Part shown: one piece after another, positions 46,015 to 54,693 of the stretch | Layout: each line of letters begins with the position of its first letter | How positions within the stretch are numbered: position 1 is the stretch's first letter | Origin: Leptolyngbya ohadii IS1 | GTDB taxonomy: Bacteria > Cyanobacteriota > Cyanobacteriia > Elainellales > Elainellaceae | DNA length: 64,000 nucleotides | Direction of reading: 5' to 3' | Assembly: GCF_002215035.1 (NCBI RefSeq) | Contig: NZ_NKFP01000006.1 | Span: 694,530-758,529 of the forward strand | Translations under genes and position numbers: made by a program | Notes under the pieces: generated by a model | What the model was told of the DNA's origin: nothing | What the model saw: the letters and a program-made list of their open reading frames with translations, nothing else | Databases searched by the model: none

Positions 46015-46140
46015 GAACCGCCCCCCTGACCCCCCAATACTGGGGGGAACCGAACCCATGCAGGAAGTCCCTGAGTAGTAGGATAATCTCTTGTCTCAAA
46101 GTCCCCTAAACTTGGGGGATCTAGGGGGCGATGCAGGATC
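46015..46140. repeat. two dispersed G/C-rich palindromic repeats
   Basis: 46015-46070 is a GCCCCCCTGACCCCCCA / TGGGGGGAACCGAACC hairpin of the type seen at 14589-14650. 46097-46140 is a GTCCCCTAAACTTGGGGGATCTAGGGGGCGATGCAGG-type element (only parts given) like those at 59199-59240 and 63897-63935. Both lie between lysR and the DUF255 gene. Confidence 0.7.
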
Positions 46141-46163
46141 TTTGCTACTTTTTCAGACATCCT

Positions 46164-48218
46164 TTATACACCCAAAGCCTTCTGAATCTGACGCTGCATC
46201 TGTTCGTCGTTTGTCGCAGGTTCCAGACAGCTTAATCCCTTACACACCATTGCCGTTATGCCTTGTGGAAGTTGGGAGTCGAGGCGGAGGGCGATCGTCG
46301 GTAAATATTGCTGGGACAGTTCGGTGATTTCGGTCGATGGGGTGCGAATCAGCGTCGGGTAGCGGAACCAGTCCAGTGCAGCGATTAGACCAGGACAAGC
46401 CTGAGGAATTTCCTGCATCACGGTACTGAAGGCTTGCAGCGTTTGTTCGGCGCGATCGAAGTAGGACAGATCCTCCGTTAGCAAAAACAGCCGGATCAAA
46501 TTCATGGCGGCGATGCCGTTGGCGGAAGGGGTGGCGCTGTCTCCGTAGCTGCGTTCCTGAACGACCAGATCACTCACCGCATCGGTATTGTAGTAGCCGC
46601 CCTGCTCCCGGCTCCAGAGCAGCTCATCGAATTCCTGCTGAACCGCTTTAGCGCGATCGAGCCATTCGGAATTGGGTTGTCCTAAACTGAGGCTTGCCTG
46701 ATGCAAATCCAGCAACGCTTTAATCAACAGGGCATAGTCCTCCGATTGAGCCGTCACACTCACCTGTCCGTCATAGTTCAGTCGATGGAGACGATCATTT
46801 CGCCACTGCTGATTCAAAATAAACTGTGCCGCTGCCGTTGCCCGATCGAAATAGCCCCACTTCTGGAAGACCCCAGCCGATCGCGCCAGTCCCGAAATCA
46901 TCAAACTATTCCAGGCAACGATCATCTTCGTATCCGTCACAGCGGGAATCCGTCCCTGCCAGTCCAGCCCTTTTGCCTGATTGTTGTTTCGTGCTGGAGG
47001 AAAGGTGGTCATCTCCAACTGGGAGACTCCGTAGCGGACGGTAAAGAGTTTCGCTAAAGCAGATTCCGCCACAGGAGACAGCTCACCCCCCTTTGACCGC
47101 TGCAAAACGTTCTTGCCTTCAAAATTGCCGGACGGACTAATGCTAAATTCTGCTTCCAGGGCAGTCAGTTCCTCCGGCGTAAGAATCTTCTCTAGTTCCG
47201 CATAGCGCCAGACATAAAACGCCCCTTCCTCCGGCTCACGGTCGTCCTTCGTCACAAAGCTATCCGCATCCTGCGCCGCATAGAAATAGCCTTCTGGGGC
47301 GGTCATCTCCCGCTGAAGCCACTGCACCGTGCCGTCGATCGCCCTCTCAAAAGCAGGCTTACGGATTCCCATTGCCCACAGCTCCGCCAGATACTCAATA
47401 ATCTGCCCGTTGTCGTAGAGCATTTTTTCAAAGTGGGGCACCGTCCAGGTTGGATCGACCGTATAGCGATGGAATCCGCCTGCCACAGGGTCATAAATAC
47501 CGCCCAGCGCCAGATCCATCCCCCGCTGCTGACAGACCGTGAGCCGATTTAAGTCCTGATCGTTTTCCTGAAACCGAATGCCGTGCAGGGCAGTCATCGC
47601 GTGGGGAATCATGGGAAATTTCGGTCCCATTCCCTGTGCCGCCAACACGGTTGTACTCACCCGCAGCCCCTCCTGTAGGATTTCCTCGGAAAGTTCTTTG
47701 CCGCCTTCAATGGTCGCACCCTGCCGCAGCCGTTCCCGCAGTTCGTCCTTAACCGCCTGAAGCTTCACCCCTTCCGTGTCATAAAATTTGCGAATCGCCT
47801 GAAGCACCTGGAAAAAGCTGGGTCGTCCATACCTCGGCTCTGAGGGAAAATAAGTCCCACCATAGAAAGGCAGCAGATCCTCCGGCGACAGAAACACATT
47901 CAGGGGCCAGCCCCCCTGCCCCGTCATGAGCTGAAGCGCCTGCATATAGATACTGTCAATATCTGGACGTTCCTCGCGATCGACCTTAATTGCCACATAA
48001 TTCTCGTTCATGTAGTCGGCAACCTTGGGGTCAGAGAACGCCTCGCCCTCCATCACCGTACACCAGTGGCAGCTGGAGTATCCGATCGACAAAAAAATCG
48101 GCTTATTCTCCTGCTTTGCTTTCTCCAATGCCTCATCGCACCACGTCCACCAGTCGATCGGATTATCGGCGTGCTTGCGAAGGTAGAGACTCTGCGCGTT
48201 AATCAGGCGATTGGTCAT
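46164..48218 (-). CDS. DUF255 thioredoxin-fold and six-hairpin glycosidase-like protein (YyaL/SSP411 type)
   Basis: This 684-aa protein starts 'TNRLINAQSLYLRKHADNPIDWWTW', then has a thioredoxin-like domain with CxxC in 'GYSSCHWCTVME' and 'REERPDIDSIYM'. The rest is an alpha/alpha-barrel region with 'GGIYDPVAGGFHRYTVDPTWTVPHFEKMLYDNGQ' style motifs (parts). The family is widespread but its function is unknown; a redox or sugar role is suggested only by folds. It lies just upstream (46 bp) of the HD-hydrolase gene's 3' end on the same strand. Confidence 0.93.
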   Translation of the reverse strand: MTNRLINAQSLYLRKHADNPIDWWTWCDEALEKAKQENKPIFLSIGYSSCHWCTVMEGEAFSDPKVADYMNENYVAIKVDREERPDIDSIYMQALQLMTGQGGWPLNVFLSPEDLLPFYGGTYFPSEPRYGRPSFFQVLQAIRKFYDTEGVKLQAVKDELRERLRQGATIEGGKELSEEILQEGLRVSTTVLAAQGMGPKFPMIPHAMTALHGIRFQENDQDLNRLTVCQQRGMDLALGGIYDPVAGGFHRYTVDPTWTVPHFEKMLYDNGQIIEYLAELWAMGIRKPAFERAIDGTVQWLQREMTAPEGYFYAAQDADSFVTKDDREPEEGAFYVWRYAELEKILTPEELTALEAEFSISPSGNFEGKNVLQRSKGGELSPVAESALAKLFTVRYGVSQLEMTTFPPARNNNQAKGLDWQGRIPAVTDTKMIVAWNSLMISGLARSAGVFQKWGYFDRATAAAQFILNQQWRNDRLHRLNYDGQVSVTAQSEDYALLIKALLDLHQASLSLGQPNSEWLDRAKAVQQEFDELLWSREQGGYYNTDAVSDLVVQERSYGDSATPSANGIAAMNLIRLFLLTEDLSYFDRAEQTLQAFSTVMQEIPQACPGLIAALDWFRYPTLIRTPSTEITELSQQYLPTIALRLDSQLPQGITAMVCKGLSCLEPATNDEQMQRQIQKALGV

Positions 48219-48264
48219 GGTAACGGCGGGAACGCTTCACTGTTGAGTCTAGCGTTTTAACGAC

Positions 48265-48861
48265 CTATGCCTGTGCTACTCGAATGTAACCCGCCTCCAC
48301 ACTCTCCTGCACGATCGCTTCAACCCATTCCCACAAATCCGGTGTGCCCTCCTTCACGGGAGCCATTCGCTTTCTGACCTGATCGATCGAAACGCCGTGC
48401 TTCTTCCAGGTTCCGCCCTGGGTCTTGTAATTGTGCAGCAAGGGCTGAATTCGATCGAGGGACGCCGCAAACTGAGCCGTCACCGTTTCCCGTGCCTCAA
48501 ACTCTTCCCACAGCGGTCGTAGCTCTGCCTCGATGTCCGGTGGCAATAATCCAAAAATGCGATCGGCAGCCTGCAATTCGCGATCGACCTTATCCAGATT
48601 GCCCTGCACGTCATAGCAAAACGTATCTCCGGCATCGATTTCTACCAAATCGTGAATCAGCAGCATCTTGATCGCCCGACCAATATCTGTCCCCACAGGC
48701 GCGTATTCCGCCAGGACGATCGCCATAATCGCTAGATGCCACGAATGTTCTGCACTGTTCTCCTGTCGCGAGGCATCGATTAGCAGGGTTTGCCGCAGGA
48801 TGTGCTTGAGGCGATCGATTTCTAGGATGAACTGGAGTTGTTGGGGGAGTCTTGGGTTTAT
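48265..48861 (-). CDS. HD-domain hydrolase (YfbR-like nucleotidase family), non-standard start
   Basis: The frame that gives the family's complete N-terminus runs from 48861: 'NPRLPQQLQFILEIDRLK', 'RQTLLIDASRQENSAEHSWHLAIMA', then 'MLLIHDLVEIDAGDTFCYD'. The metal ligands are His of 'EHSWH' and H-D of 'IHDLVE'. The codon at the usual start position is ATA (48859-48861), not ATG, and the first in-frame ATG (48726) would remove the 'EHSWH' ligand. Total from the ATA is 198 aa. HD proteins of this type are often 5'-deoxynucleotidases. The ATA may be a rare start, a mutation or a sequence error next to a tandem repeat. Confidence 0.72.
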   Translation of the reverse strand: MNPRLPQQLQFILEIDRLKHILRQTLLIDASRQENSAEHSWHLAIMAIVLAEYAPVGTDIGRAIKMLLIHDLVEIDAGDTFCYDVQGNLDKVDRELQAADRIFGLLPPDIEAELRPLWEEFEARETVTAQFAASLDRIQPLLHNYKTQGGTWKKHGVSIDQVRKRMAPVKEGTPDLWEWVEAIVQESVEAGYIRVAQA

Positions 48862-48890
48862 GAGGGAGTAGGGAGTGGGGAGTAGGGGGT

Positions 48891-48974
48891 GGATGGGTGG
48901 ATGGGTGGATGGGTGGATGGGTGGATGAGTGGATGAGTGGATGAGTGGATGGGTGGATGAGTCGATGGGTGGGT
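48891..48974. repeat. 8-bp tandem repeat array (GGATGGGT / GGATGAGT)
   Basis: About ten near-perfect head-to-tail copies lie between the HD gene and the EamA gene. It directly adjoins the disputed HD start. Too short a unit for CRISPR and without unique spacers. Confidence 0.92.
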
Positions 48975-49097
48975 CAGGGTCTATTTTAGGGGAGCCGGGG
49001 AGATAAACATCCCATCCTTTTAGCGATCGCCTCAGCTCAGCCTATACAGCAGATTTGCGCGGCACAATGGAAAGGTTGCTTTGGGGGCGGAACGCCT

Positions 49098-50000
49098 GTG
49101 GATTGGATTGGGAACTTTAAGGGAGAGATTGCCGGGTTGGGGGCTGCGCTGATCTGGGCGGTCGCTTCTTCGATTTATGTGGGGCTGGGGAAACAAATGC
49201 CGCCCCTGATTCTGAACTTTACCAAGAGCGGGATTGCGATCGGCTTTATTCTGCTGACGCTGCTGCTGCGGGGTGATGTGCCGCAAATGAGCGGTATGGC
49301 GGTGCTGCTGCTGGGGCTGAGTGGGGCGATCGGGATTGGCTTGGGCGATACAGCGTTTTTTGCCAGTTTGAATGTGCTGGGGGCAAGAAGGGCACTGCTG
49401 TTTGAGGCGCTGTCTCCGGCAATGACGGCAATTCTGGCAGGGATTTTTCTGGATGAGCTGCTGGGGCTGCAAACCTGGATTGGGATTATTCTGACCGTTG
49501 TGGGGGTTGCCTGGGTTGTGGTGGAGCGAACACCGGATCAGCCGTTAGATCGATCGCATCTGTGGCTGGGCATTGGGTACGGGTTTTTGGCAGCGTTGGG
49601 GCAGGCAGGAGGAGCGGTCTTATCCAGGGCAGCACTGGCAGGGACTACGGTGAGTCCCCTCTGGAGTACGCTGATTCGCCTTGTGGCAGGGGTACTATTT
49701 TTGCTGGTCTGGATGCTGATCAAACGGCAGTCGTTACGGGTGTTTGAACCGCTGCGATCGCCCCGCTTTCTGATGATTTTGGCAGCGACGGCATTTTGCG
49801 GCACCTATCTGGCAATCTGGCTTCAGCAAACCGCTCTCAAATTTACGGCAGCGGGGATTGCCCAGGCGTTGACTTCCACAAGTCCGCTGTTTGTGATTCC
49901 GATCGCGCTGTGGGCGGGGGAAAGGGTGAGTATGAGGGCAATCTTGGGGGCAATTATCGCTTTAGGAGGGATTTGGTTACTGTTTGGCATCACAGGCTAG
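49098..50000 (+). CDS. EamA/DMT-family transporter
   Basis: This 300-aa protein starts with GTG. It has about ten hydrophobic segments in two EamA halves ('GLGAALIWAVASSIYVGLG', 'LFEALSPAMTAILAGIFLDE', 'GIAQALTSTSPLFVIPIALWAGE'). Members export metabolites or import sugars and amino acids; the substrate is unknown. It ends 34 bp before the trmD start, so they may be co-transcribed. Confidence 0.9.
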   Translation: MDWIGNFKGEIAGLGAALIWAVASSIYVGLGKQMPPLILNFTKSGIAIGFILLTLLLRGDVPQMSGMAVLLLGLSGAIGIGLGDTAFFASLNVLGARRALLFEALSPAMTAILAGIFLDELLGLQTWIGIILTVVGVAWVVVERTPDQPLDRSHLWLGIGYGFLAALGQAGGAVLSRAALAGTTVSPLWSTLIRLVAGVLFLLVWMLIKRQSLRVFEPLRSPRFLMILAATAFCGTYLAIWLQQTALKFTAAGIAQALTSTSPLFVIPIALWAGERVSMRAILGAIIALGGIWLLFGITG

Positions 50001-50034
50001 ACTTTTTAAGGCACTTTATTTCGATCGTTTCCCT

Positions 50035-50727
50035 GTGCGCTTCGACATTCTGACGCTGTTCCCCGATTTTTTTACCTCTCCGCTGAGTTCCGGGCTGCTG
50101 GGCAAGGCGCTGGCGAAGCAGATCGCAACCGTGTATCTGACGAATCCGCGTGACTTTACGACCGACAAGCACCACAAGGTCGATGACGAACCCTATGGCG
50201 GTGGGGTAGGAATGCTGATGAAGCCGGAACCCATCTTTGCGGCGATCGAGTCTTTGCCCGTAATGCCCCGACGAGAGGTGATTCTGATGACCCCCCAGGG
50301 GGAAACTATGAATCAGAAGATGTTTCAGTCCTTTGCGGCAGAGTGCGATCAGATGGTGCTGGTCTGCGGACACTACGAAGGTGTGGATGAGCGGGTCTTA
50401 AATCTGGTGACGCGGGAAGTTTCTCTGGGGGATTTTGTCCTGACCTGCGGCGAAATTCCTGCCCTGACGCTGCTGAATGGCGTGATTCGTCTGCTGCCCG
50501 GAACTGTGGGCAAGGAAGAATCCCTCAAGCTGGAAAGCTTTGAAGCCGGACTGCTCGATTATCCCCAATACACCCGTCCGGCGGAGTTTCGCGGTTGGAA
50601 AGTTCCTGACGTTCTCCTGTCTGGCAATCATCAGGCGATCGCTGAATGGCGTAAACAGCAGCAGATCGAGCGCACGCGCACCCGTCGCCCCGATTTGTGG
50701 GAGCAGTGGCAGCAGTCCCAGCAGTAG
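50035..50727 (+). CDS. trmD: tRNA (guanine-37 N1)-methyltransferase
   Basis: The GTG at 50035 gives 'VRFDILTLFPDFFTSPLSSGLLGKAL' (230 aa) and matches the family start; the frame also reaches 49984 but overlaps the previous gene. The knot-type SAM site is present: 'DDEPYGGGVGM', 'LVCGHYEGVDERV', 'SLGDFVLTCGEIPALTLL'. TrmD makes m1G37 in tRNAs with a G36, preventing frameshifts. It is normally essential. Neighbours are not the usual rpsP-rimM-trmD-rplS set. Confidence 0.97.
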   Translation: MRFDILTLFPDFFTSPLSSGLLGKALAKQIATVYLTNPRDFTTDKHHKVDDEPYGGGVGMLMKPEPIFAAIESLPVMPRREVILMTPQGETMNQKMFQSFAAECDQMVLVCGHYEGVDERVLNLVTREVSLGDFVLTCGEIPALTLLNGVIRLLPGTVGKEESLKLESFEAGLLDYPQYTRPAEFRGWKVPDVLLSGNHQAIAEWRKQQQIERTRTRRPDLWEQWQQSQQ

Positions 50728-50829
50728 GTGGCTCTTGCCCAAAAATTCTCAGTAAAAATACAGGCGCAACGCCGGGAAGCCAATTCGCTATAGTAGAAAG
50801 CACTATGTAAACGATCGTGAAGAGAGATC

Positions 50830-51552
50830 GTGGATAAACCTATGGCGATCGATCTGGCTCCGAATTCGGCATTCGCTCAGGATCAAGCTGCACAGGACAA
50901 GGACGCTTTGAAGGCAGTCTTTGAGTCCATCAACGCTACAAGCTGTCCCCGCTTCTACAACTTTCATATGCACACCGTTTGTTCCGATGGGCGACTTCAG
51001 CCGTACCAGATCATGGAACAGGCGATCGACATCGGGCTAAAGGGACTTGCGATTACCGATCACCACAGCGTCAACGGCTATCGGGCAGCACAGAAATGGC
51101 TAAATCAATGGCAAGCCGAACACCCTGAAGCGATCGCCCCCCACCTGTGGACAGGCGTTGAGATTAATGCCGACTTGCTGGGCGTGGAGGTTCACATTCT
51201 GGGCTACGCCTTCGACCCGCAGCACCCGGCAATTTTGCCCTATCTGAACCGGGCAACCGTGGGAGGAGAGGCGTATCAGGCAGTACAGGTGATCCGCGCA
51301 ATCCATCAGGCAGGCGGTTTGGCAGTTTTGGCACACCCTGCCCGCTATCGACGATCGGCGAAGGAGCTGATTCCCGCAGCCGCTAAAGTCGGAATCGATG
51401 GGATTGAAACCTTCTACGCCTACGAAAATCCCTCCCCCTGGAAGCCCAGCCCCCGCCAAACGCCTGAAGTCGCAGCACTGGGGCAGATCCACGGACTCCT
51501 GCACAGCTGCGGCACAGATACCCACGGTTTCAGCTTGCTTCAGCGGCTATAG
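50830..51552 (+). CDS. PHP-domain phosphoesterase
   Basis: This 240-aa protein reads from a GTG (or the ATG 12 bp later). It has the PHP metal motifs 'YNFHMHTVCSDGRLQPYQIMEQA', 'LAITDHHSVNGY', 'HLWTGVEINADLLGVEVHILGY' and 'GGLAVLAHPARYR', then 'CGTDTHGF'. Members hydrolyse phosphoesters such as nucleoside 3',5'-bisphosphates or histidinol phosphate; this short form resembles the cyanobacterial PHP proteins of unknown substrate. It converges on rlpA. Confidence 0.92.
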   Translation: MDKPMAIDLAPNSAFAQDQAAQDKDALKAVFESINATSCPRFYNFHMHTVCSDGRLQPYQIMEQAIDIGLKGLAITDHHSVNGYRAAQKWLNQWQAEHPEAIAPHLWTGVEINADLLGVEVHILGYAFDPQHPAILPYLNRATVGGEAYQAVQVIRAIHQAGGLAVLAHPARYRRSAKELIPAAAKVGIDGIETFYAYENPSPWKPSPRQTPEVAALGQIHGLLHSCGTDTHGFSLLQRL

Positions 51553-51622
51553 CAAAACTCCGTCCTCACTGCCTCGAACTCAGGCAACCAATGAATTGTG
51601 AGAAGCATAGCCTATCTGTAAA

Positions 51623-51640
51623 GGCGGTTCGCAAACCGCC
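51623..51640. terminator. strong hairpin between convergent genes
   Basis: A perfect 7-bp stem (GGCGGTT / AACCGCC) with a 4-base loop lies between the ends of the PHP gene and rlpA. It could end either transcript, but it lacks a long U-run and the pattern (CGGTT..AACCGCCCCTAC) also looks like a short dispersed repeat. Confidence 0.4.
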
Positions 51641-51675
51641 CCTACGGGAGGTTTAACTCAACTCCAGAAAAAGAA

Positions 51676-53124
51676 CTACTGCGGCACGGGATTGTCTGCC
51701 TCAGATGTTGTTTCTTGCTGCGGTGAATCGACCGGGCACTGATGCCCGCAGCCCTGCGGGATCGCCTCACCATCCGAATTCTGAGTCACAGCTGTTTCCT
51801 CTACTGAAGGCTCAGAAAATTCGATCGCCGGAGGGGTATCAGCCGGAGGAGCATCAAAAATGCCGGAGGAGCGTTTCATAATCACCGCTTCGTAGGGTAC
51901 CACCCCCGAAATTTCGCTGTTGAGGCAGCGGGCGGCTTCGCGGGATAGGTCGAGCGATCGATCCTCAAAGTAGGGACCGCGATCGTTAATTCGTACGACT
52001 ACCGCTTTGCCGGTCTCTAGATTGGTGACTTTCAGGTAGGTGTCAAAGGGCAGGGTTGGGTGAGCAGCCGTCAGTTCTGCCTGGTCAAAGACTTCGCCCG
52101 TTGCGGTAATTCGTCCATGAAAGTAAGGACCATACCAGGAAGCAGTGCCCTTCAGGCGATCGTCCGTGGGGATGAGGTCGTGCATTTGCTGCTGGGCGTC
52201 AATCAGATCTAGCTTAGGCACATTCAGAGCTTTTCGCAGATTATTGATCCAGGTAATCGCCAGCAGTTCGCCGCTCCGATCAAGCTGGGTAGACAGCTCC
52301 GGTTCAACCCAGAATAAGGGAGTTTGCCCTGCCCGACCCCCAGGAGTTCCGCCCAGTAGTACAGGGGTTAGCGTCTGTGGATCAAAGTGATCCATCTGCA
52401 TTACCTGCCGCAGCCGTTCAGCAAATCGTTCAGCCTGCTCCTTCAGCGGAAATTCGGCGATCGGCTTGCCGCGCACCTGTACCTGAAAGAGGGAAACCAG
52501 TGTGGTTGGGTATGCTTCTGCTTCCTCGCCCAGGCAGGACGTTCGGGGCAAATCCGCCGCTTCTGCGGATTGAATGTCAGGAGCATTCAGGCTCAGCATA
52601 TTCCAGCGATCGATGTTAAGGGGCGGCGGGTTAATTTGGACAACCGTCACCAGAGGGGTGGTGAGCCGCAGGGCTTCGCTGATTCCTCTCGTCCAGCGAG
52701 ACAGGTTTGTAACAAGCTGTATCAGGTGATAGGACGGCGTCCCGCTGACAGGATAGTCCGGTGCGGCTGGGGAATGGGTTTGAATCAGATCAAAGGTTGG
52801 CTGCAAAATTGAGGGCAGTTGACCCTTAGGCGCCATCGGATTCACGAACCCAGCCAGAGATTGGGATAAGGAATTGGGAACCGCTGTCTTCAGTATCGAG
52901 GTTGGCGAAGCAGTGGGGATACGAGACGGTTCAGTAAAGGGTTCAGTAAGCGATCGGGGCAGGTTGGTCTTCTGGAAAGAAACAGAACTGCCTTCGACCC
53001 GCAAGCTGCTGTGCTTGGTAAGAGGCTGCGACGTTAGAGGGGCAGCGTGAGCCGCTTTAAGGCTCTGCATTAAAAGGAAAATGCTAATCCAGGAGATAGT
53101 CCACAACCAGGAAAACGAATTCAT
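51676..53124 (-). CDS. rlpA: RlpA-like septal ring lytic transglycosylase family protein
   Basis: This 482-aa protein has a signal peptide ('WTISWISIFLLMQSLKAAHA') with a cleavage-type A-H-A-A. A long Ser/Thr/Pro-rich region precedes a C-terminal double-psi beta-barrel: 'LKGTASWYGPYFHGRITATGEVFDQAELTAAHPTLPF' in parts, 'VVVRINDRGPYFEDRSLDLSREAARCL'. RlpA cleaves denuded glycan strands during cell separation. The tail is acidic with a Cys cluster. It is probably periplasmic. Confidence 0.9.
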   Translation of the reverse strand: MNSFSWLWTISWISIFLLMQSLKAAHAAPLTSQPLTKHSSLRVEGSSVSFQKTNLPRSLTEPFTEPSRIPTASPTSILKTAVPNSLSQSLAGFVNPMAPKGQLPSILQPTFDLIQTHSPAAPDYPVSGTPSYHLIQLVTNLSRWTRGISEALRLTTPLVTVVQINPPPLNIDRWNMLSLNAPDIQSAEAADLPRTSCLGEEAEAYPTTLVSLFQVQVRGKPIAEFPLKEQAERFAERLRQVMQMDHFDPQTLTPVLLGGTPGGRAGQTPLFWVEPELSTQLDRSGELLAITWINNLRKALNVPKLDLIDAQQQMHDLIPTDDRLKGTASWYGPYFHGRITATGEVFDQAELTAAHPTLPFDTYLKVTNLETGKAVVVRINDRGPYFEDRSLDLSREAARCLNSEISGVVPYEAVIMKRSSGIFDAPPADTPPAIEFSEPSVEETAVTQNSDGEAIPQGCGHQCPVDSPQQETTSEADNPVPQ

Positions 53125-53427
53125 GAATTAAAAAGTGAATGCTGCGGTAGATGAGCGTCGAGGACGCACGCAGATAACAACAGGAGCGTAACAGGTGTGA
53201 TAGTTAAAGAGAATTGCGTGATTGTTATGAAATAGAGTTAAGTCAATCAAATAACACCGGAAGAACACTGTATTCATGATCTGATGTGCAAATTCTCGTA
53301 CTCTAGAAGTGAACCTAGATTAGATTTGCTAACGCAAATATAGAATTCGCAACAGACTCTACGGATTGTCTCATCAATTAATCTTCATTGGCAGAAATCT
53401 TTTTCAAATATTAAAGATTATTGGAAG
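53125..53427. other. AT-rich divergent intergenic region
   Basis: 303 bp with no gene, between rlpA and the DUF3598 gene; it must contain both promoters. Confidence 0.5.
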
Positions 53428-54279
53428 ATGACACAAACAAATACATCCTCTCAATGGAATAGATTGCTGCTTAATATAGGTGTGTGGGAGGGGTCTTTTA
53501 CCCGTTGTCGGGCGAATGGCATGGTGCAGGACGATGTTCGATCCATCGTTTCCCTCGTAGGTCTTAATAACAATCAGACCATTCGCCAAACTATTCAGCA
53601 CTTCAACCCGGACGGCACGCCTCAGCAAAACAAAGTCCTGGAATACGCTTCACTGAACCGCAGTACCCTATTCTTCGAGGATGGAGCATTCTCCCAGGGG
53701 TCAATTCAGTTTGCGCCCTTTGCAGAATTTGGAGCAGAGCTAGGTTTTATCTCAGGCGATAGACGGCTACGGCTCGTGCAGTTCTTCAGCAAGGATACGA
53801 TCGCCCAAAGCAGCCAGCTTGACAGCCTGACTCTGATTCGCGAACATCGGCAGGATACGCCCCCTAACCCCCGTCCACCCCTCACGGTGGAGGCATTGCT
53901 GGGTACCTGGCAGGGAGAAGCCGTTACGCTTTACCCCGACTGGCGCAATCCCGATCGCTACACAACCCAGCTCACGATTCAGCGAGAGGGCGATCGACTG
54001 TACCAGAAGCTCACCTTGCCCCAGGCAGAGGTTGTCTCTTCTGCGGCGGTTGAGGATACCCGACTGCTGTTTGATCAGGGAAGCCACCCCATTCAGGTCT
54101 TGCTGCTGCCCGATGGAGCCTCTTCCAATACACCGATCGCTATTCCCAGGGGCAAGCCTTTCTTCCTGGAAGCGGGCTGGCTCATTGAACCTCACCTGCG
54201 TCAGCGCATGATCCGCAGCTATGACGCCAAGGGAGGCTGGAGCAGTCTGACGTTGGTGACAGAACAGCGAATCGGTTAA
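53428..54279 (+). CDS. DUF3598 family protein
   Basis: This 283-aa protein matches the DUF3598 layout: 'MTQTNTSSQWNRLLLNIGVWEGSFTR', 'FFEDGAFSQGSIQFAPFAEFGAELGFI', and 'LLGTWQGEAVTLYPDWRNPDRYTTQLTI', two lipocalin-like beta barrels. The family occurs in cyanobacteria and plastids and is structurally related to CpcS-type lyases; its function is unsettled. No signal peptide is seen. Confidence 0.87.
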   Translation: MTQTNTSSQWNRLLLNIGVWEGSFTRCRANGMVQDDVRSIVSLVGLNNNQTIRQTIQHFNPDGTPQQNKVLEYASLNRSTLFFEDGAFSQGSIQFAPFAEFGAELGFISGDRRLRLVQFFSKDTIAQSSQLDSLTLIREHRQDTPPNPRPPLTVEALLGTWQGEAVTLYPDWRNPDRYTTQLTIQREGDRLYQKLTLPQAEVVSSAAVEDTRLLFDQGSHPIQVLLLPDGASSNTPIAIPRGKPFFLEAGWLIEPHLRQRMIRSYDAKGGWSSLTLVTEQRIG

Positions 54280-54324
54280 ATTTGCCGATGAATTTGCAAA
54301 GAAACTTTAGCCGTCTGAAATTCC

Positions 54325-54350
54325 TGTGGGGTGAGCATCTTGCCTGCCCT
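54325..54350. repeat. dispersed GTGGGGTGAGCATCTTGCC repeat
   Basis: Relatives of this GCCCACCCCAC-type element occur at 2524-2549, 31705-31730 and 58464-58490. Confidence 0.6.
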
Positions 54351-54402
54351 TCAGCTTCTATTCCACCATCTCAATACACGAATTCAGTATAGGAAGCCTA
54401 CT

Positions 54403-54630
54403 TCACAGAGCCTCAAACGTTGCTGTGAACCCCTCCAGCGTCATACAGGCTTCAATAAATTCTTCGACATCGTTGACGTTCTCAAGCTGATATTCCATGA
54501 TTCGCCGCTCATCGTCCTTCATCTTCTTAGAAGCCAGCAGCGTTGTGGGATACTGCTCCGCGATCGCCTTAAATTCCGTTGCGTGATCGCGCCAGCTTGC
54601 CGCAGAACATTGAATAATAACTCGCCACAT
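54403..54630 (-). CDS. small conserved cyanobacterial protein of unknown function
   Basis: This 75-aa protein is soluble and highly charged ('FKAIAEQYPTTLLASKKMKDDERRIMEYQLENVNDVEEFIEACMTLEG'). A helix-rich, acidic fold is likely. It lies 63 bp downstream of queA on the same strand and may be co-transcribed. Function unknown. Confidence 0.6.
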   Translation of the reverse strand: MWRVIIQCSAASWRDHATEFKAIAEQYPTTLLASKKMKDDERRIMEYQLENVNDVEEFIEACMTLEGFTATFEAL

Positions 54631-54693
54631 TGTGATTTCCCCGTAATTTCCCCAAAAGTATTGAATTCAGAGATTGCATTAGAAACTTCGACC

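Noticed and set aside
48891-48974. CRISPR array
   Set aside because: Units are 8 bp in direct tandem with no spacers.
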